Positions 53,010-61,366 of a stretch of 64,000 nt of DNA are shown one piece after another. The DNA comes from Mycolicibacterium mucogenicum DSM 44124 (GTDB lineage: Bacteria > Actinomycetota > Actinomycetes > Mycobacteriales > Mycobacteriaceae), in contig NZ_CP062008.1 of assembly GCF_005670685.2 (NCBI RefSeq), positions 4,278,001-4,342,000 of the forward strand, given 5' to 3'. Numbering within the stretch: position 1 is the stretch's first letter; each line of letters opens with the position of its first letter. The position numbers and the translations under genes are program-made. The notes below the pieces were generated by a model, which saw nothing but the letters and a program-made list of their open reading frames with translations, had not been told where the DNA came from and did no database searches.

Positions 53010-54257
53010 ATGGCGACCACCCGATCCACGTCACAGCGCGCTGCAGCCCTGGCAGCAGCGTTTTTCCTGACGGCCGCACCGGCGTTGGCCTATGCCGAAC
53101 CCGACCCGCCGGCCGCCGACCCGTGCCCGTACCGGGTAAACACCCCGCCCGCGGTCGACCAGTCCGAGGTGCCCAAGGCCGGCGACCCGCCGGCCCCGAT
53201 CCCCGTGCCGGCCACACCGCTCGGCGGGGACCTGATGGGCAGCTGCGGCATCGTCGCCGCACCGGACATGCCGCCGCTGCCCGGCGATGTCTCTGCCGAC
53301 GCCTGGCTCCTGGCCGACCTCGACAGCGGCGACATCATCGCCGCCAAGGACCCGCACGGCAGGCACCGCCCGGCCAGCATCATCAAGGTGCTGATCGCGA
53401 CCCAGGCACTACGCGAACTGCCCATCAACAAGCGCGTCACCGGAACCCCGGACGACGCTGCCGCCGAGGGCACCCGGGTCGGCGTCGACGACGGCGGCGT
53501 CTACACCGTCAACGACCTGCTGCACGGCCTGCTGATGCACTCGGGCAACGACGCCGCACACGCACTGGCGATGCAGGTCGGCGGCATGGACACCGCGATC
53601 GGCAAGATCAACGACCTGGCCGCCAAGCTGGGCGGTCGCGACACCCGGGCAGCCACCCCGTCCGGCCTGGACGGCCCCGGCATGAGCACCTCGGCCTACG
53701 ACATGGGCCTGTTCTACCGCTATGCCTGGCAGAACCCGACGTTCGCCTCGATCGTGGCGACGCAGAAGTACAACTTCCCCGGCCACCCGGCCAAGCCCGG
53801 TGAACCCGGCGACCACCCCGGCTACGAGCTGGAGAACGACAACAAGCTGCTCTACAACTACCCGGGCGCGCTCGGTGGCAAGACCGGTTACACCGACGAC
53901 GCCGGGCAGACGTTCGTCGGCGCCGCGGACCGCGGCGGGCGCCGCCTCGTCGCGATTCTGTTGCACGGCACCCGCGTGCCGATCGCGCCGTGGGAGCAGG
54001 CCGCGCGCCTGCTGGACTACGGCTTCGCGACCCCGCCCGGCACCAAGGTCGGCACCTTGATCGAGCCGGACCCGTCGCTCACCCAGCGCAAGCCCGACGC
54101 CAAGCATCCCGCGGCCGCCGCGGCCTTCGACGGTCTGACGCCGGCCGACGCGGTGCCGATCCGCGTCGGCGTCGGCGTGGTCGGGTCCGCCGTGGTGCTC
54201 TCGCTGATGATGGCTGCCCGTTCGATCAATCGGCGCCCCCAGCACTCCAACCGGTAG
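53010..54257 (+). CDS. dacB1: D-alanyl-D-alanine carboxypeptidase (DacB1 type)
   Basis: 415 residues, homologue of Rv3330. Signal peptide ([20 protein letters not shown]) near the start; the penicillin-binding domain has SxxK as SIIK, SGN and KTGYTDD. A C-terminal membrane anchor ([21 protein letters not shown]) ends the protein. It trims the terminal D-Ala of peptidoglycan pentapeptides on the outer face of the membrane. TAATCT lies nine bases before ATG 53010. nagA follows after 13 bases, so the two are probably an operon. Confidence 0.94.
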   Translation: MATTRSTSQRAAALAAAFFLTAAPALAYAEPDPPAADPCPYRVNTPPAVDQSEVPKAGDPPAPIPVPATPLGGDLMGSCGIVAAPDMPPLPGDVSADAWLLADLDSGDIIAAKDPHGRHRPASIIKVLIATQALRELPINKRVTGTPDDAAAEGTRVGVDDGGVYTVNDLLHGLLMHSGNDAAHALAMQVGGMDTAIGKINDLAAKLGGRDTRAATPSGLDGPGMSTSAYDMGLFYRYAWQNPTFASIVATQKYNFPGHPAKPGEPGDHPGYELENDNKLLYNYPGALGGKTGYTDDAGQTFVGAADRGGRRLVAILLHGTRVPIAPWEQAARLLDYGFATPPGTKVGTLIEPDPSLTQRKPDAKHPAAAAAFDGLTPADAVPIRVGVGVVGSAVVLSLMMAARSINRRPQHSNR

Positions 54258-54270
54258 AGACTGACGGGCG

Positions 54271-55419
54271 ATGACGCTCATCTCGGCCGGGACGGTGGTG
54301 CTCGGCGATTCTGTATGCCGGCCCGGGTGGCTGGAGATCGATGGCGACCGCATTGTGGCGTGCGGCAGCGGTGCCCCGCCCCGCGTCGTCGACGCCGACT
54401 TCCCCGACGGTGTGGTGGTGCCGGGATTCGTGGACATGCACGTGCATGGCGGCGGCGGCTTCTCCTACAGCACCGACGATCCCGACGACGTGGCGCGCGC
54501 CGCCGATTTTCATCGTGCCCACGGGACCACGACGACCCTGGCCAGTCTCGTCACGGCGGCGCCCGAGGTCCTGCTGACGCAAGTCCAGACCCTGGCCGAC
54601 GCGGTACGCGGCGGCGTCGTCGCCGGGATCCATCTGGAGGGTCCGTGGCTCAGTTCGGCGCGTTGCGGTGCGCATGACGTGACGCAGCTGCGGGTTCCCG
54701 ACCCCGCTGAGATCGATTCCGTCCTCGCCGCCGGCGACGGCGCCATCCGCATGGTCACCCTCGCCCCGGAACTGCCCGGCGCCGACGTGGCGATCGAGCG
54801 GTTCGTCGACGCGGGAGTCGTTGTGGCCGTAGGCCATACCGACGCCAGCTACGAAGAGACCAAGCGGGCACTGCAACTGGGCGCCACCGTCGGCACCCAT
54901 GTGTTCAACGGCATGCGTCCGCTTCATCATCGCGATCCGGGCCCGGCACTGGCCCTGCTCGAGGACGCCCGGGTGACGGTTGAGCTCATCGCCGACGGAG
55001 TGCATCTCCATCCCGCGCTCGTCCACCAGGTGGCGGTCACCGCGGGTTCGGATCGCGTCGCGCTCATCACCGACGCGATGGCGGCAGCGGGCATGCCCGA
55101 CGGGACGTACCAACTGGGCGGACTCGATGTCGAGGTCAGCGGCTCGGTGGCGCGGCTGCGCGAGCGGTCCACCATCGCCGGCGGCACCGCCACCATGGAT
55201 GCCCTGTTCCGCACGGCGGCAACAGGTTTGGAGGCGGCCTCGGATTCGGCGCTGCGGCACGCGGTGGCGATGACGGCGACGACGCCGGCGCGCACGCTGG
55301 GTCTCGACGACGTCGGCGCATTGGCGCCCGGGATGTCTGCCGACCTGGTGGTGCTGGACCGCAAGCTGCAGGTGCGCGCGGTGGTGCGGCGCGGGGTGTG
55401 GGCGGCCGGGCCGGGGTGA
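54271..55419 (+). CDS. nagA: N-acetylglucosamine-6-phosphate deacetylase
   Basis: 382 residues, homologue of Rv3332. It removes acetate from GlcNAc-6-phosphate for recycling of cell-wall amino sugars. Motifs: PGFVDMHVHGGGG, HLEGPWLSS with metal-binding Glu, VGHTDASYEETKRAL, HVFNGMRPLHHRDPG and LITDAMAAAGMPDG with catalytic Asp. Lies in the dacB1 operon; a strong terminator follows 37 bases after its stop. Confidence 0.95.
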   Translation: MTLISAGTVVLGDSVCRPGWLEIDGDRIVACGSGAPPRVVDADFPDGVVVPGFVDMHVHGGGGFSYSTDDPDDVARAADFHRAHGTTTTLASLVTAAPEVLLTQVQTLADAVRGGVVAGIHLEGPWLSSARCGAHDVTQLRVPDPAEIDSVLAAGDGAIRMVTLAPELPGADVAIERFVDAGVVVAVGHTDASYEETKRALQLGATVGTHVFNGMRPLHHRDPGPALALLEDARVTVELIADGVHLHPALVHQVAVTAGSDRVALITDAMAAAGMPDGTYQLGGLDVEVSGSVARLRERSTIAGGTATMDALFRTAATGLEAASDSALRHAVAMTATTPARTLGLDDVGALAPGMSADLVVLDRKLQVRAVVRRGVWAAGPG

Positions 55420-55456
55420 CCAAATGAGCGCCTACCGTCGCCCTGCAAACCGGCCC

Positions 55457-55492
55457 GTGGGCGGCGCCGCGCCTGCGCACGGCACCGCCCAC
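55457..55492. terminator. Bidirectional terminator between nagA and csbD
   Basis: GTGGGCGG (55457-55464) and CCGCCCAC (55485-55492) form the base of a G/C-rich stem with one internal mismatch, then GCCG/CGGC. Lies 7 bases before the csbD stop on the other strand. Confidence 0.7.
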
Positions 55493-55499
55493 CGCCAGA

Positions 55500-55712
55500 T
55501 CACGCGTTGCCGGGCAGCTTGTCCTTGACAGCTTCAACGCCTTCCTTGACCTTTTCCGCAGCGCCGGCAATGGTGTCCTTGACAGCCGCGATCGCCTGGT
55601 CGACCTGGCCTTCGGCCTCGAGATCGGAGTTGCCGGTCGCCGACCCCACGGCTTCCTTCGCCTGGCCCTTGAGATCCTGGACCTTGTTCTTGGCGTCATC
55701 GGCGATTCCCAT
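55500..55712 (-). CDS. CsbD-family stress protein
   Basis: 70 residues, hydrophilic, helical, rich in Lys, Ala, Glu and Asp, with repeated DxKxKxxDLKGQAKEAVGSATGNSD-type segments that define CsbD. Members are general-stress proteins, sigma-B controlled in Bacillus; the molecular role is unclear. A strong ribosome site AAAGGGAGGAAAAC lies before ATG 55712. It stands at the end of a block of alkaline-shock genes, which suggests a common stress response. Confidence 0.88.
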   Translation of the reverse strand: MGIADDAKNKVQDLKGQAKEAVGSATGNSDLEAEGQVDQAIAAVKDTIAGAAEKVKEGVEAVKDKLPGNA

Positions 55713-55812
55713 GTTTTCCTCCCTTTTGCGATGGGGCATTTATCGAATAATCTGATGCCCCAATTTATTTGAATCCGCGTAGCCGTCGATTGCGCTACGT
55801 CGGACATCTGTG

Positions 55813-56367
55813 TCAGGCCACGGCCGGGCGCACTTTCTCGGCGCGCTCCGGCTTGACCAGTAATTGAAACTCCACGTCGTCACCGGCGGCGCGCCGCACG
55901 TCGGCGCCGCACCGGCGCGCCATCCTCCGGATCTCCTCGGTGGGTGTCGCGACCGCGACACCGACGGTGATCCGCACGACGGCAGACCCACCCTGGAACC
56001 GGCTGACTGCGCTGGCCGACTGCACCGACGGGTGGCGGGCCAGGTCTTCTGCGGCCGCGTCGGCGACATGCGACAGGTCGACACTCCCACCGAACGTGCG
56101 GATCGCCCGTACCGAGCGGGGTCGCACGTGCAGCAGGGCCAACCAGGCTCCGAGCCCGATCAGCAGTACACCGGCCCCGACCAATACCGCGGACCACCAA
56201 GGCCATTCGGTTACCCGCCCGAGTGCACGTACGTCGATCGCAGCGGCCGCCTTCCGCGCCAGATGATGGCGCCCTCCGTAACCGCCCACCAGAGCCGCCC
56301 CGGTCAGCAGAATCAGCGCCGCCAGGCCGGTGCAGAGTCTGTCGAGAAAGCGAACCGTGGCTGTCAC
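55813..56367 (-). CDS. Alkaline-shock membrane anchor (AmaP-like)
   Basis: 184 residues. Two N-terminal membrane helices (LCTGLAALILLTGAALVGGY and WWSAVLVGAGVLLIGLGAWLALL), then a soluble domain with conserved SVDLSHVADAAAEDLARHPSVQSA. AmaP proteins hold Asp23 at the membrane in Firmicutes; this matches the architecture. ATG overlaps the preceding gene's stop by 4 bases. Last gene of the alkaline-shock operon. Confidence 0.7.
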   Translation of the reverse strand: MTATVRFLDRLCTGLAALILLTGAALVGGYGGRHHLARKAAAAIDVRALGRVTEWPWWSAVLVGAGVLLIGLGAWLALLHVRPRSVRAIRTFGGSVDLSHVADAAAEDLARHPSVQSASAVSRFQGGSAVVRITVGVAVATPTEEIRRMARRCGADVRRAAGDDVEFQLLVKPERAEKVRPAVA

Positions 56368-57131
56368 TCGAGTTCTCCATCCATAGTTATTGCGGTAGAA
56401 CGTGATTCACGCAAACGCCAATCGGCGGCGATCTCGCGCGGCACCCAGACCCCGTCACCGACAGGTATGTGGGTGCGCCGTCGCGGTTTCACCGCGACCA
56501 CCAGCAGCACCGCGCCGACGACGGCCGCCAGCACTGCCGTCGGCCAGTACCACCACTGCCAGTGCGCGCCGGTAAGCCAGTGCAGCACTGCACCAATCCA
56601 CTGTGGACGGGCGGTCAGTCCATCCCGGATGGCCACCGCGCCGAACGCAATCAGCACCAGCGAGATCAGCACACCGGTGACGGTCGCGGCCGCGATGGCA
56701 CGCGGCGCGTACCGGCCGAGGCGCCGGGGCGTGGCGCTGCTCGCAACGGCTGCTTCGGCGGCATAGGCCTGCGCCACCTGTGCGGCGGTGCGCTCAGCAA
56801 CCAGATGAGAAATGCGTACGCCCACCCGATCCGGGTGTTCATCCAACGCGGCGGCAAGCTCATCGCCGACCGCGCCGCGCACCGCTTCGATGACATCGAC
56901 GCTGTCGACCGGCCATGCCGCTGCGATCTCGACTTCGATTCGTGACGAATCGGGTTGCCCGCCAATAGTTATCGCAGGAAAATTGTGGCCGAATGCCATG
57001 GTGCGGCGGGCAACGACACCCGGCACCGAAAGCACTGCCCGCTCAACCAAGCGCTGACGTACCCGGTCTTCGACCACCGTCCGGCCGCGGCCCTCGGCCA
57101 CTGCGAGATGCGCAGCGACATTCGTTGTCAC
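56364..57131 (-). CDS. DUF6286-type membrane protein of the Asp23 operon
   Basis: 255 residues. The N-terminal half is Asp23/Gls24-like (RQRLVERAVLSVPGVVARRTM), and the C-terminal half has two membrane helices (VTGVLISLVLIAFGAVAI and WYWPTAVLAAVVGAVLLVVAV) and a basic cytoplasmic end. It combines soluble alkaline-shock and membrane parts in one protein. GTG 57131 starts one base from the stop of the upstream gene. Function inferred only from operon membership. Confidence 0.75.
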   Translation of the reverse strand: MTTNVAAHLAVAEGRGRTVVEDRVRQRLVERAVLSVPGVVARRTMAFGHNFPAITIGGQPDSSRIEVEIAAAWPVDSVDVIEAVRGAVGDELAAALDEHPDRVGVRISHLVAERTAAQVAQAYAAEAAVASSATPRRLGRYAPRAIAAATVTGVLISLVLIAFGAVAIRDGLTARPQWIGAVLHWLTGAHWQWWYWPTAVLAAVVGAVLLVVAVKPRRRTHIPVGDGVWVPREIAADWRLRESRSTAITMDGELE

Positions 57132-57132
57132 G

Positions 57133-57315
57133 TCAGCTCCTTGAACGCCGGCCGAGCGCGGTCAGATCGATGGCCCCGTCCAGGTGCGCACCGAGCGCGG
57201 CCCCGGCAGAGCCGAACACCACCGCCAGCAGGAACCCGAACAGACCGCCGCCGATCGTGGCGATCGCCAGCAGCAGACCAGCGAAAAGGCCCGCCAGCAA
57301 GTATTTTCCGTTCAT
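57133..57315 (-). CDS. Small two-helix membrane protein, DUF2273-like
   Basis: 60 residues. Two hydrophobic helices (LLAGLFAGLLLAIATIGGGL and FLLAVVFGSAGAALGAHL) with a short Gly turn, typical of the small membrane component found in Asp23/AmaP operons. Basic C-terminus RRSRS. GAGGAGTC-type ribosome site precedes ATG 57315. Confidence 0.7.
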   Translation of the reverse strand: MNGKYLLAGLFAGLLLAIATIGGGLFGFLLAVVFGSAGAALGAHLDGAIDLTALGRRSRS

Positions 57316-57338
57316 TGTTGACTCCTCTACGAATGCGA

Positions 57339-57617
57339 TTACGTAACGACGTCGCCAACCACCACGTGGACGGGAACGCCCGCGGCAGCGCTCGCCGCGT
57401 TCTTGACGCGTTCAGCGGTGGCAAGCAGGGCGCTGCTCAGGTCCAAGACCACGTGCACCCTGCCGCTCTCGGGACCCAGGCGGACTCCCGCGACGGTTCG
57501 TCCCGGCAGGTGCGTTGCCGGCACTCCCGGGCCGGAGTGCAGGCCCACCACGCCGTCGACAGCGGTCACCGCCGCCACGACGCGGTCAACCGCTTCTGCA
57601 GCAACGGTTTCAGTCAC
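57339..57617 (-). CDS. Asp23/Gls24-related protein (short)
   Basis: 92 residues, all alpha-beta, lacking membrane helices. VDRVVAAVTAVDGVVGLHSG, VAGVRLGPESGRVHVVLDLSSA and HVVVGDVVT follow the Asp23 fold in shortened form. ATG overlaps the longer Asp23 gene's stop by 4 bases. Probably a structural partner of the longer Asp23 protein. Confidence 0.75.
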   Translation of the reverse strand: MTETVAAEAVDRVVAAVTAVDGVVGLHSGPGVPATHLPGRTVAGVRLGPESGRVHVVLDLSSALLATAERVKNAASAAAGVPVHVVVGDVVT

Positions 57618-58081
57618 TGGACGCGGGGTTGCGCGTCGCCGGAATCCTGGGCGCGGTCATCCTCATCGGCGAAATGCACATCGTGCACCGTGATATTGAC
57701 CTCGGTCACCTCCAGGCCCGTCATGTTCTCCACCGCGGCAATCACATTGCGGCGAATACCGTCGGCGAGGTCGTGGATGGCCACTCCGTACAGGGCGACG
57801 ATGCCGATGTCGATGGCGGCCTGGCGCTCACCGACCTCCACACTGACACCTTGGGTCAGATCACGTGCGCCGGGAAGGGTCTCACGCAGCTTGCCGACGA
57901 CGCGGGCAGCCTGGCCACCGAGGTCGTAGACCCCGCTCACCTCGCGGGTGGCGATACCCGCGATCTTGGACACCACGACGTCCGCGATGGTGGTGGCTCC
58001 GTGGTCGGTTGTCAGCCGCTCCAATTCTCTGGTGGCCGCGGCGACGGAACCGGCTTCGTGGACCTGCGTTGCTGTGGTCAT
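57614..58081 (-). CDS. Asp23/Gls24 family envelope stress protein
   Basis: 155 residues. The core Asp23 motif runs through TTIADVVVSKIAGIATREVSGVYDLGG and VSVEVGERQAAIDIGIVALYGVAIHDLADGIRRNVIAAVENMTGLEVTEVNITVHDVHF. First gene of a five-gene operon: Asp23, short Asp23, DUF2273-like, DUF6286-like, AmaP-like. AGAGGAGACGCTG is its ribosome site. It is divergent from an ECF sigma factor, so alkaline or envelope stress control is likely. Confidence 0.9.
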   Translation of the reverse strand: MTTATQVHEAGSVAAATRELERLTTDHGATTIADVVVSKIAGIATREVSGVYDLGGQAARVVGKLRETLPGARDLTQGVSVEVGERQAAIDIGIVALYGVAIHDLADGIRRNVIAAVENMTGLEVTEVNITVHDVHFADEDDRAQDSGDAQPRVQ

Positions 58082-58176
58082 CAGCGTCTCCTCTGTTTTC
58101 GATCCGCCGGGACGTTTTCGTCCGGCACAATCGTTTCGTCGGGCAGTGGTGGGCAGAGCGCACGCAACTGAGACGC

Positions 58177-58202
58177 GGAACACACTTTCTGCGGAGAACG
58201 TG
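58177..58202 (+). promoter_or_regulatory. ECF-type promoter of the sigma factor gene
   Basis: GGAAC (58177-58181), 17 bases and CGTG (58199-58202) have the layout recognised by extracytoplasmic-function sigma factors, 20 bases before TTG 58222. On the other strand GAAAC-N18-CGTC upstream of the Asp23 operon is a weaker match. Autoregulation is inferred. Confidence 0.5.
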
Positions 58203-58221
58203 ACGGGACGGGGGGACCGAG

Positions 58222-58782
58222 TTGCGGGCCGACGACCTGCTGAATTCACTGCCGGACGAGACGCTGGCCCGTCGCGCACAACGCGGTGACACCGCCGCGT
58301 TCGATGCGTTGGTCGTGCGCCACGCGCCGGCGCTCCTGCGTTTCGTCAGCAACACCTACCCAGAGTCCGCCGACTGCGACGACATCGTTCAAGAAACGTT
58401 CATCGCCGCCTGGAAGTCCCTGCCCACCTTCGCCTTTCGATCACAGTTCCGCACCTGGCTCTATGCCCTGGCGTCCCGCAAGACCATCGACACACTGCGG
58501 CGCCGCCGTCCGCAATACGACCTGGAGTCCGCGCCTGAGTTACCCGATGCCCGACCCGGTCCCGGGCAGCAGGTCGAGCAGAGTGCCTTTGTCACCGCCC
58601 TGCGACTGGAGTTGTCACGAATGCCGTATCCCGCTCGGGCGGCCTGGTGGCTGCGCGAGGTCTACGATCTGCCGGTCGCCGAAATCGCCGCCGTGCTGAA
58701 CACGACCGAAGGCTCGGTCCGCGGTCTGCTGCATCGAACCCGCAAGCGGCTGGCAACCGCCCTCGAGGAGTTCAAGCCGTGA
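58222..58782 (+). CDS. ECF RNA polymerase sigma factor
   Basis: 186 residues. Region 2 (ALLRFVSNTYPESADCDDIVQETFIAAWKSL, FRTWLYALASRKTIDTLRRRR) and region 4 (PARAAWWLREVYDLPVAEIAAVLNTTEGSVRGLLHRTRKRL) are complete; the usual anti-sigma gene is replaced by a Gls24-like gene overlapping its stop (GTGA). TTG 58222 follows GGGGGGACCGAG. It likely responds to an envelope signal and drives the divergent Asp23 operon. Confidence 0.9.
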   Translation: MRADDLLNSLPDETLARRAQRGDTAAFDALVVRHAPALLRFVSNTYPESADCDDIVQETFIAAWKSLPTFAFRSQFRTWLYALASRKTIDTLRRRRPQYDLESAPELPDARPGPGQQVEQSAFVTALRLELSRMPYPARAAWWLREVYDLPVAEIAAVLNTTEGSVRGLLHRTRKRLATALEEFKP

Positions 58783-59381
58783 GCACACCGGACAATCCCG
58801 CAGCTCACAGCCCGCTGTACAGCGGCAGCGAGGTGAGTAACACTGAAAGACCACGCCACCCTGGAGATGTGATGAGCACGGCAGCAGCGGACGACTACGA
58901 AGCCAGCGAGCAAGCGGCTGCGTGGATCGCCGACGCCACTCGCCAGTTCGCCGGCCTGGGCGCGGACGACACCGAGACCGATGACGGTTGGACCCGCACC
59001 ATGGCGGGCCTGGGCCAGCTTCGAAGCGCCATCACACAACGGATTTCCCTGCTACCCCGCCAAGGCAAGCCGATCAACACAACCAGTTCCGGCGTAGTCG
59101 TCAGCCACATCGCGCTCGCAAAGCTTCTCACCTGGTCGCTTGCCGAGCCCGCGGCACAGTACGGCGCAGCCATCGCCGACGTCGAGGTGCATGTGCAGGC
59201 TCAGCGGCTCACAGCAGTCCATATCCACCTGATCGGCGTCGGCGCCGACGAACGAGAGCGAACCTATCTCCAAGACGGCGACGCCCTGCGCCGCGAAACT
59301 GCGGCCGTCGTGCACACGGCCATCGGCGACAACACCGCGGAGATCACCGTGAGTTGGGACGACCTCTTCGTCACGCCCTGA
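58779..59381 (+). CDS. Asp23/Gls24-like protein paired with the ECF sigma factor
   Basis: 200 residues. A variable polar N-terminus (about 1-90) precedes a domain with GVVVSHIALAKLLTWSLAEPAA and AIADVEVHVQAQRLTAVHIHLIGVGA, similar in pattern to Asp23. GTG 58779 overlaps the sigma gene stop. No zinc-binding anti-sigma HxxxCxxC motif is seen, so if it controls the sigma factor it does so by an unusual mechanism. Identification as Gls24-like is by pattern only. Confidence 0.6.
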   Translation: MSTPDNPAAHSPLYSGSEVSNTERPRHPGDVMSTAAADDYEASEQAAAWIADATRQFAGLGADDTETDDGWTRTMAGLGQLRSAITQRISLLPRQGKPINTTSSGVVVSHIALAKLLTWSLAEPAAQYGAAIADVEVHVQAQRLTAVHIHLIGVGADERERTYLQDGDALRRETAAVVHTAIGDNTAEITVSWDDLFVTP

Positions 59382-59387
59382 AAATGC

Positions 59388-60953
59388 TCAGACCACCGTG
59401 AGTGGCAGAGACCTGCCGAGGTCACGGCCGGCGGCGATCGACAGCCGTTGCCGCCCCAGGGCCGGCCACGCCTGCACCGCGCAGAACGGCGCACACTGGT
59501 CCTGGTCGGACCGCGTGCCGACATGGACGCAGCACTGCACCAGGCGCTCTTCGATCATGGTCGAGATATCCATGAACGGCTTGACGGTGATGCGAACCAC
59601 CCGCTCCCCCAACAGCTTCCGCACGCGGTTCTTTCCGCCCGGCAGCGCCGACGACGCGAGCGCAAGCAGCGTCGGCATCCCCAGATCGCAGTTCTGGCAG
59701 ATGGTTCGCCACACGTCGCCGATCCCGGGATGCGACAGCGAGGACTGCTCGGACAGCAGGCCCAGGAGCGATTCGCGCACCGCCAGCTGCAGTTCCTGCG
59801 GCAGCTCGCTGTCGGCAATCCTGTTGGACACCAACCCGAGTCGTTCCTTGAGAATGTCGTGGCCGATCAGCGCCACCAGCGACCGCCAGTGTCCCGAATC
59901 GTCGCGCAGCACATAGCCGACCGAGCAGCAGTGCGGATGCGAGCACGGCAGCGCCGTGAGGTCCCGCCAGGTCACCAGGCCGGCGGTCTGTGGGCCGAGC
60001 CTGCTCAGCACTCCGGTATGCGTCAGCCGATCGTGCGCATCCAGATTCCCCGACCGTCCCGAACCGAACTGCGGCTGAATGGTGATGCCGCCGACGTACG
60101 GGGTGTCCAGCGCCAGCTGCACCATGTCGCCGATCTCGTTGTCGTTGACGCCGAGCGCGGCGGCCATCACCAACGTAGTGAAAATCTGACGCTCTGAAAG
60201 ACGCTGCAATGCCTGTATTTTCAGCGTGCGTAGGTCACCGCCGCGGTGGTGCCGGTGGGCCGTCTCGGACAGCCCGTCGTACTGTAGATACACCTCGACA
60301 CGGTGCCGGTGGGCGCTGAGCAGCTCGAGGAGTGCATCGTCCGTGGCGATCCGGATGCCATTGGTATTGACCAGGATTCGGGTGATGGGCCGGCTGGTCA
60401 GTGCGGCGAGCAGTTCGGCCAGCTCGGGATGCAGCGTCGGTTCCCCGCCGGAGAGCATCAGCACGTCCAGGCGCCCGTTCTCCCGGGCCAGCCGCTGGTC
60501 GACGTTGGCCAGCACGTCGGCGACGGGCACCACATTGCGCAGGTCAGGCGACGAATCGGTGAAGCAGGTGGGGCACCGCAGATTGCAGACCTCGGCGATG
60601 TCTTCGAGCAGGATGCAGGTGTGCTGCGTCTGCATCTCCGGCAGCCCCCGGAGATACGCGGACGGAATCGGATCGAAATTGCCTGCCACATCAGGCGTGT
60701 GCGCCTTGGTCGGCGCGGTCCACTCCTCCAGATACGACAGAATCTCGGGGCTCTCGTCGTACAGGGTGCTGATCAATCCATGAGCCGGGCACCCCCGCTC
60801 CAGCCATACTCTCCCGTCGCGCTCGAGCAGCCGGCCGGCCAGCCGCGCCACGTCGGCGAGCGGTCGCTCGGAAGCGTCGTGATGACAACGTGGGCAGTAG
60901 GCCGTGACGTAGCGCAGTATCCGGTCGCCGCGCAGACCCATCCCCGCCGTCAT
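59388..60953 (-). CDS. Radical SAM protein related to tetraether-lipid synthases (COG1964-like)
   Basis: 521 residues. An N-terminal zinc-like knuckle YCPRCHH (Cys20, Cys23) and RGCPAHG (Cys55, His58), then the SAM-cluster motif CNLRCPTCF (Cys123, 127, 130), GGEPTLHPEL, and a C-terminal Cys-rich part (CSHPHCCSVG and LVQCCVHVG...DQCAPFC). This layout follows archaeal Tes enzymes that join lipid chains, and related bacterial proteins; MoaA-type chemistry is the alternative. ATG 60953 overlaps the preceding small membrane protein by 4 bases, in an operon with an lgt-like gene. A lipid substrate is inferred, not shown. Confidence 0.8.
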   Translation of the reverse strand: MTAGMGLRGDRILRYVTAYCPRCHHDASERPLADVARLAGRLLERDGRVWLERGCPAHGLISTLYDESPEILSYLEEWTAPTKAHTPDVAGNFDPIPSAYLRGLPEMQTQHTCILLEDIAEVCNLRCPTCFTDSSPDLRNVVPVADVLANVDQRLARENGRLDVLMLSGGEPTLHPELAELLAALTSRPITRILVNTNGIRIATDDALLELLSAHRHRVEVYLQYDGLSETAHRHHRGGDLRTLKIQALQRLSERQIFTTLVMAAALGVNDNEIGDMVQLALDTPYVGGITIQPQFGSGRSGNLDAHDRLTHTGVLSRLGPQTAGLVTWRDLTALPCSHPHCCSVGYVLRDDSGHWRSLVALIGHDILKERLGLVSNRIADSELPQELQLAVRESLLGLLSEQSSLSHPGIGDVWRTICQNCDLGMPTLLALASSALPGGKNRVRKLLGERVVRITVKPFMDISTMIEERLVQCCVHVGTRSDQDQCAPFCAVQAWPALGRQRLSIAAGRDLGRSLPLTVV

Positions 60954-61366
60954 GTGTACATGGTGGGGTTCAGGCCGGTGCAGTATCCGACGGTCAGGAT
61001 CGAGGTGAGCGCCCAGCCGATCATCAGGCCGAGGCCGAGCCCCTTGGATCCCGGGTTGCCCGTCTTCCACAGCGCGAAGCCACCCCCGAAGGCGACGAGT
61101 GCCAGCCCCACGGCACCCAACGCCAGCAGGAACTTGCCCTGATTCGCGATCATCACCGTGACGAAGCCGATGGCGACGTTGATCACCGGAAAGAGGATCA
61201 CCCCGCAGACCACACCGCCTCCCGAGATCGCCTTGGGGTTCTGTTGCGGCGGATAGCCGTACTGCGGCGGATATTGGGGGTATTGCGGGTGCTGCGGCGG
61301 ATTCTGGCCCCGCGGCACACCGTCCCCGGGCTCATCGTCTGGATAATCAATTGGCGGCTGGGACAC
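60950..61366 (-). CDS. Pro/Gln-rich, DUF4190-like small membrane protein
   Basis: 138 residues. A Pro/Gln/Tyr-rich cytoplasmic N-terminus (HPQYPQYPPQYGYPPQQNP) precedes three or four short helices (VVCGVILFPVINVAIGFVTVMI, FLLALGAVGLALVAFGGGFALW, LGLGLMIGWALTSILTVGYC). A strong AGGAGG stands before GTG 61366; the upstream frame has no such site. It sits between the lgt-like and radical SAM genes and overlaps both (20 and 4 bases). Function unknown; probably a membrane partner of one of them. Confidence 0.75.
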   Translation of the reverse strand: MSQPPIDYPDDEPGDGVPRGQNPPQHPQYPQYPPQYGYPPQQNPKAISGGGVVCGVILFPVINVAIGFVTVMIANQGKFLLALGAVGLALVAFGGGFALWKTGNPGSKGLGLGLMIGWALTSILTVGYCTGLNPTMYT

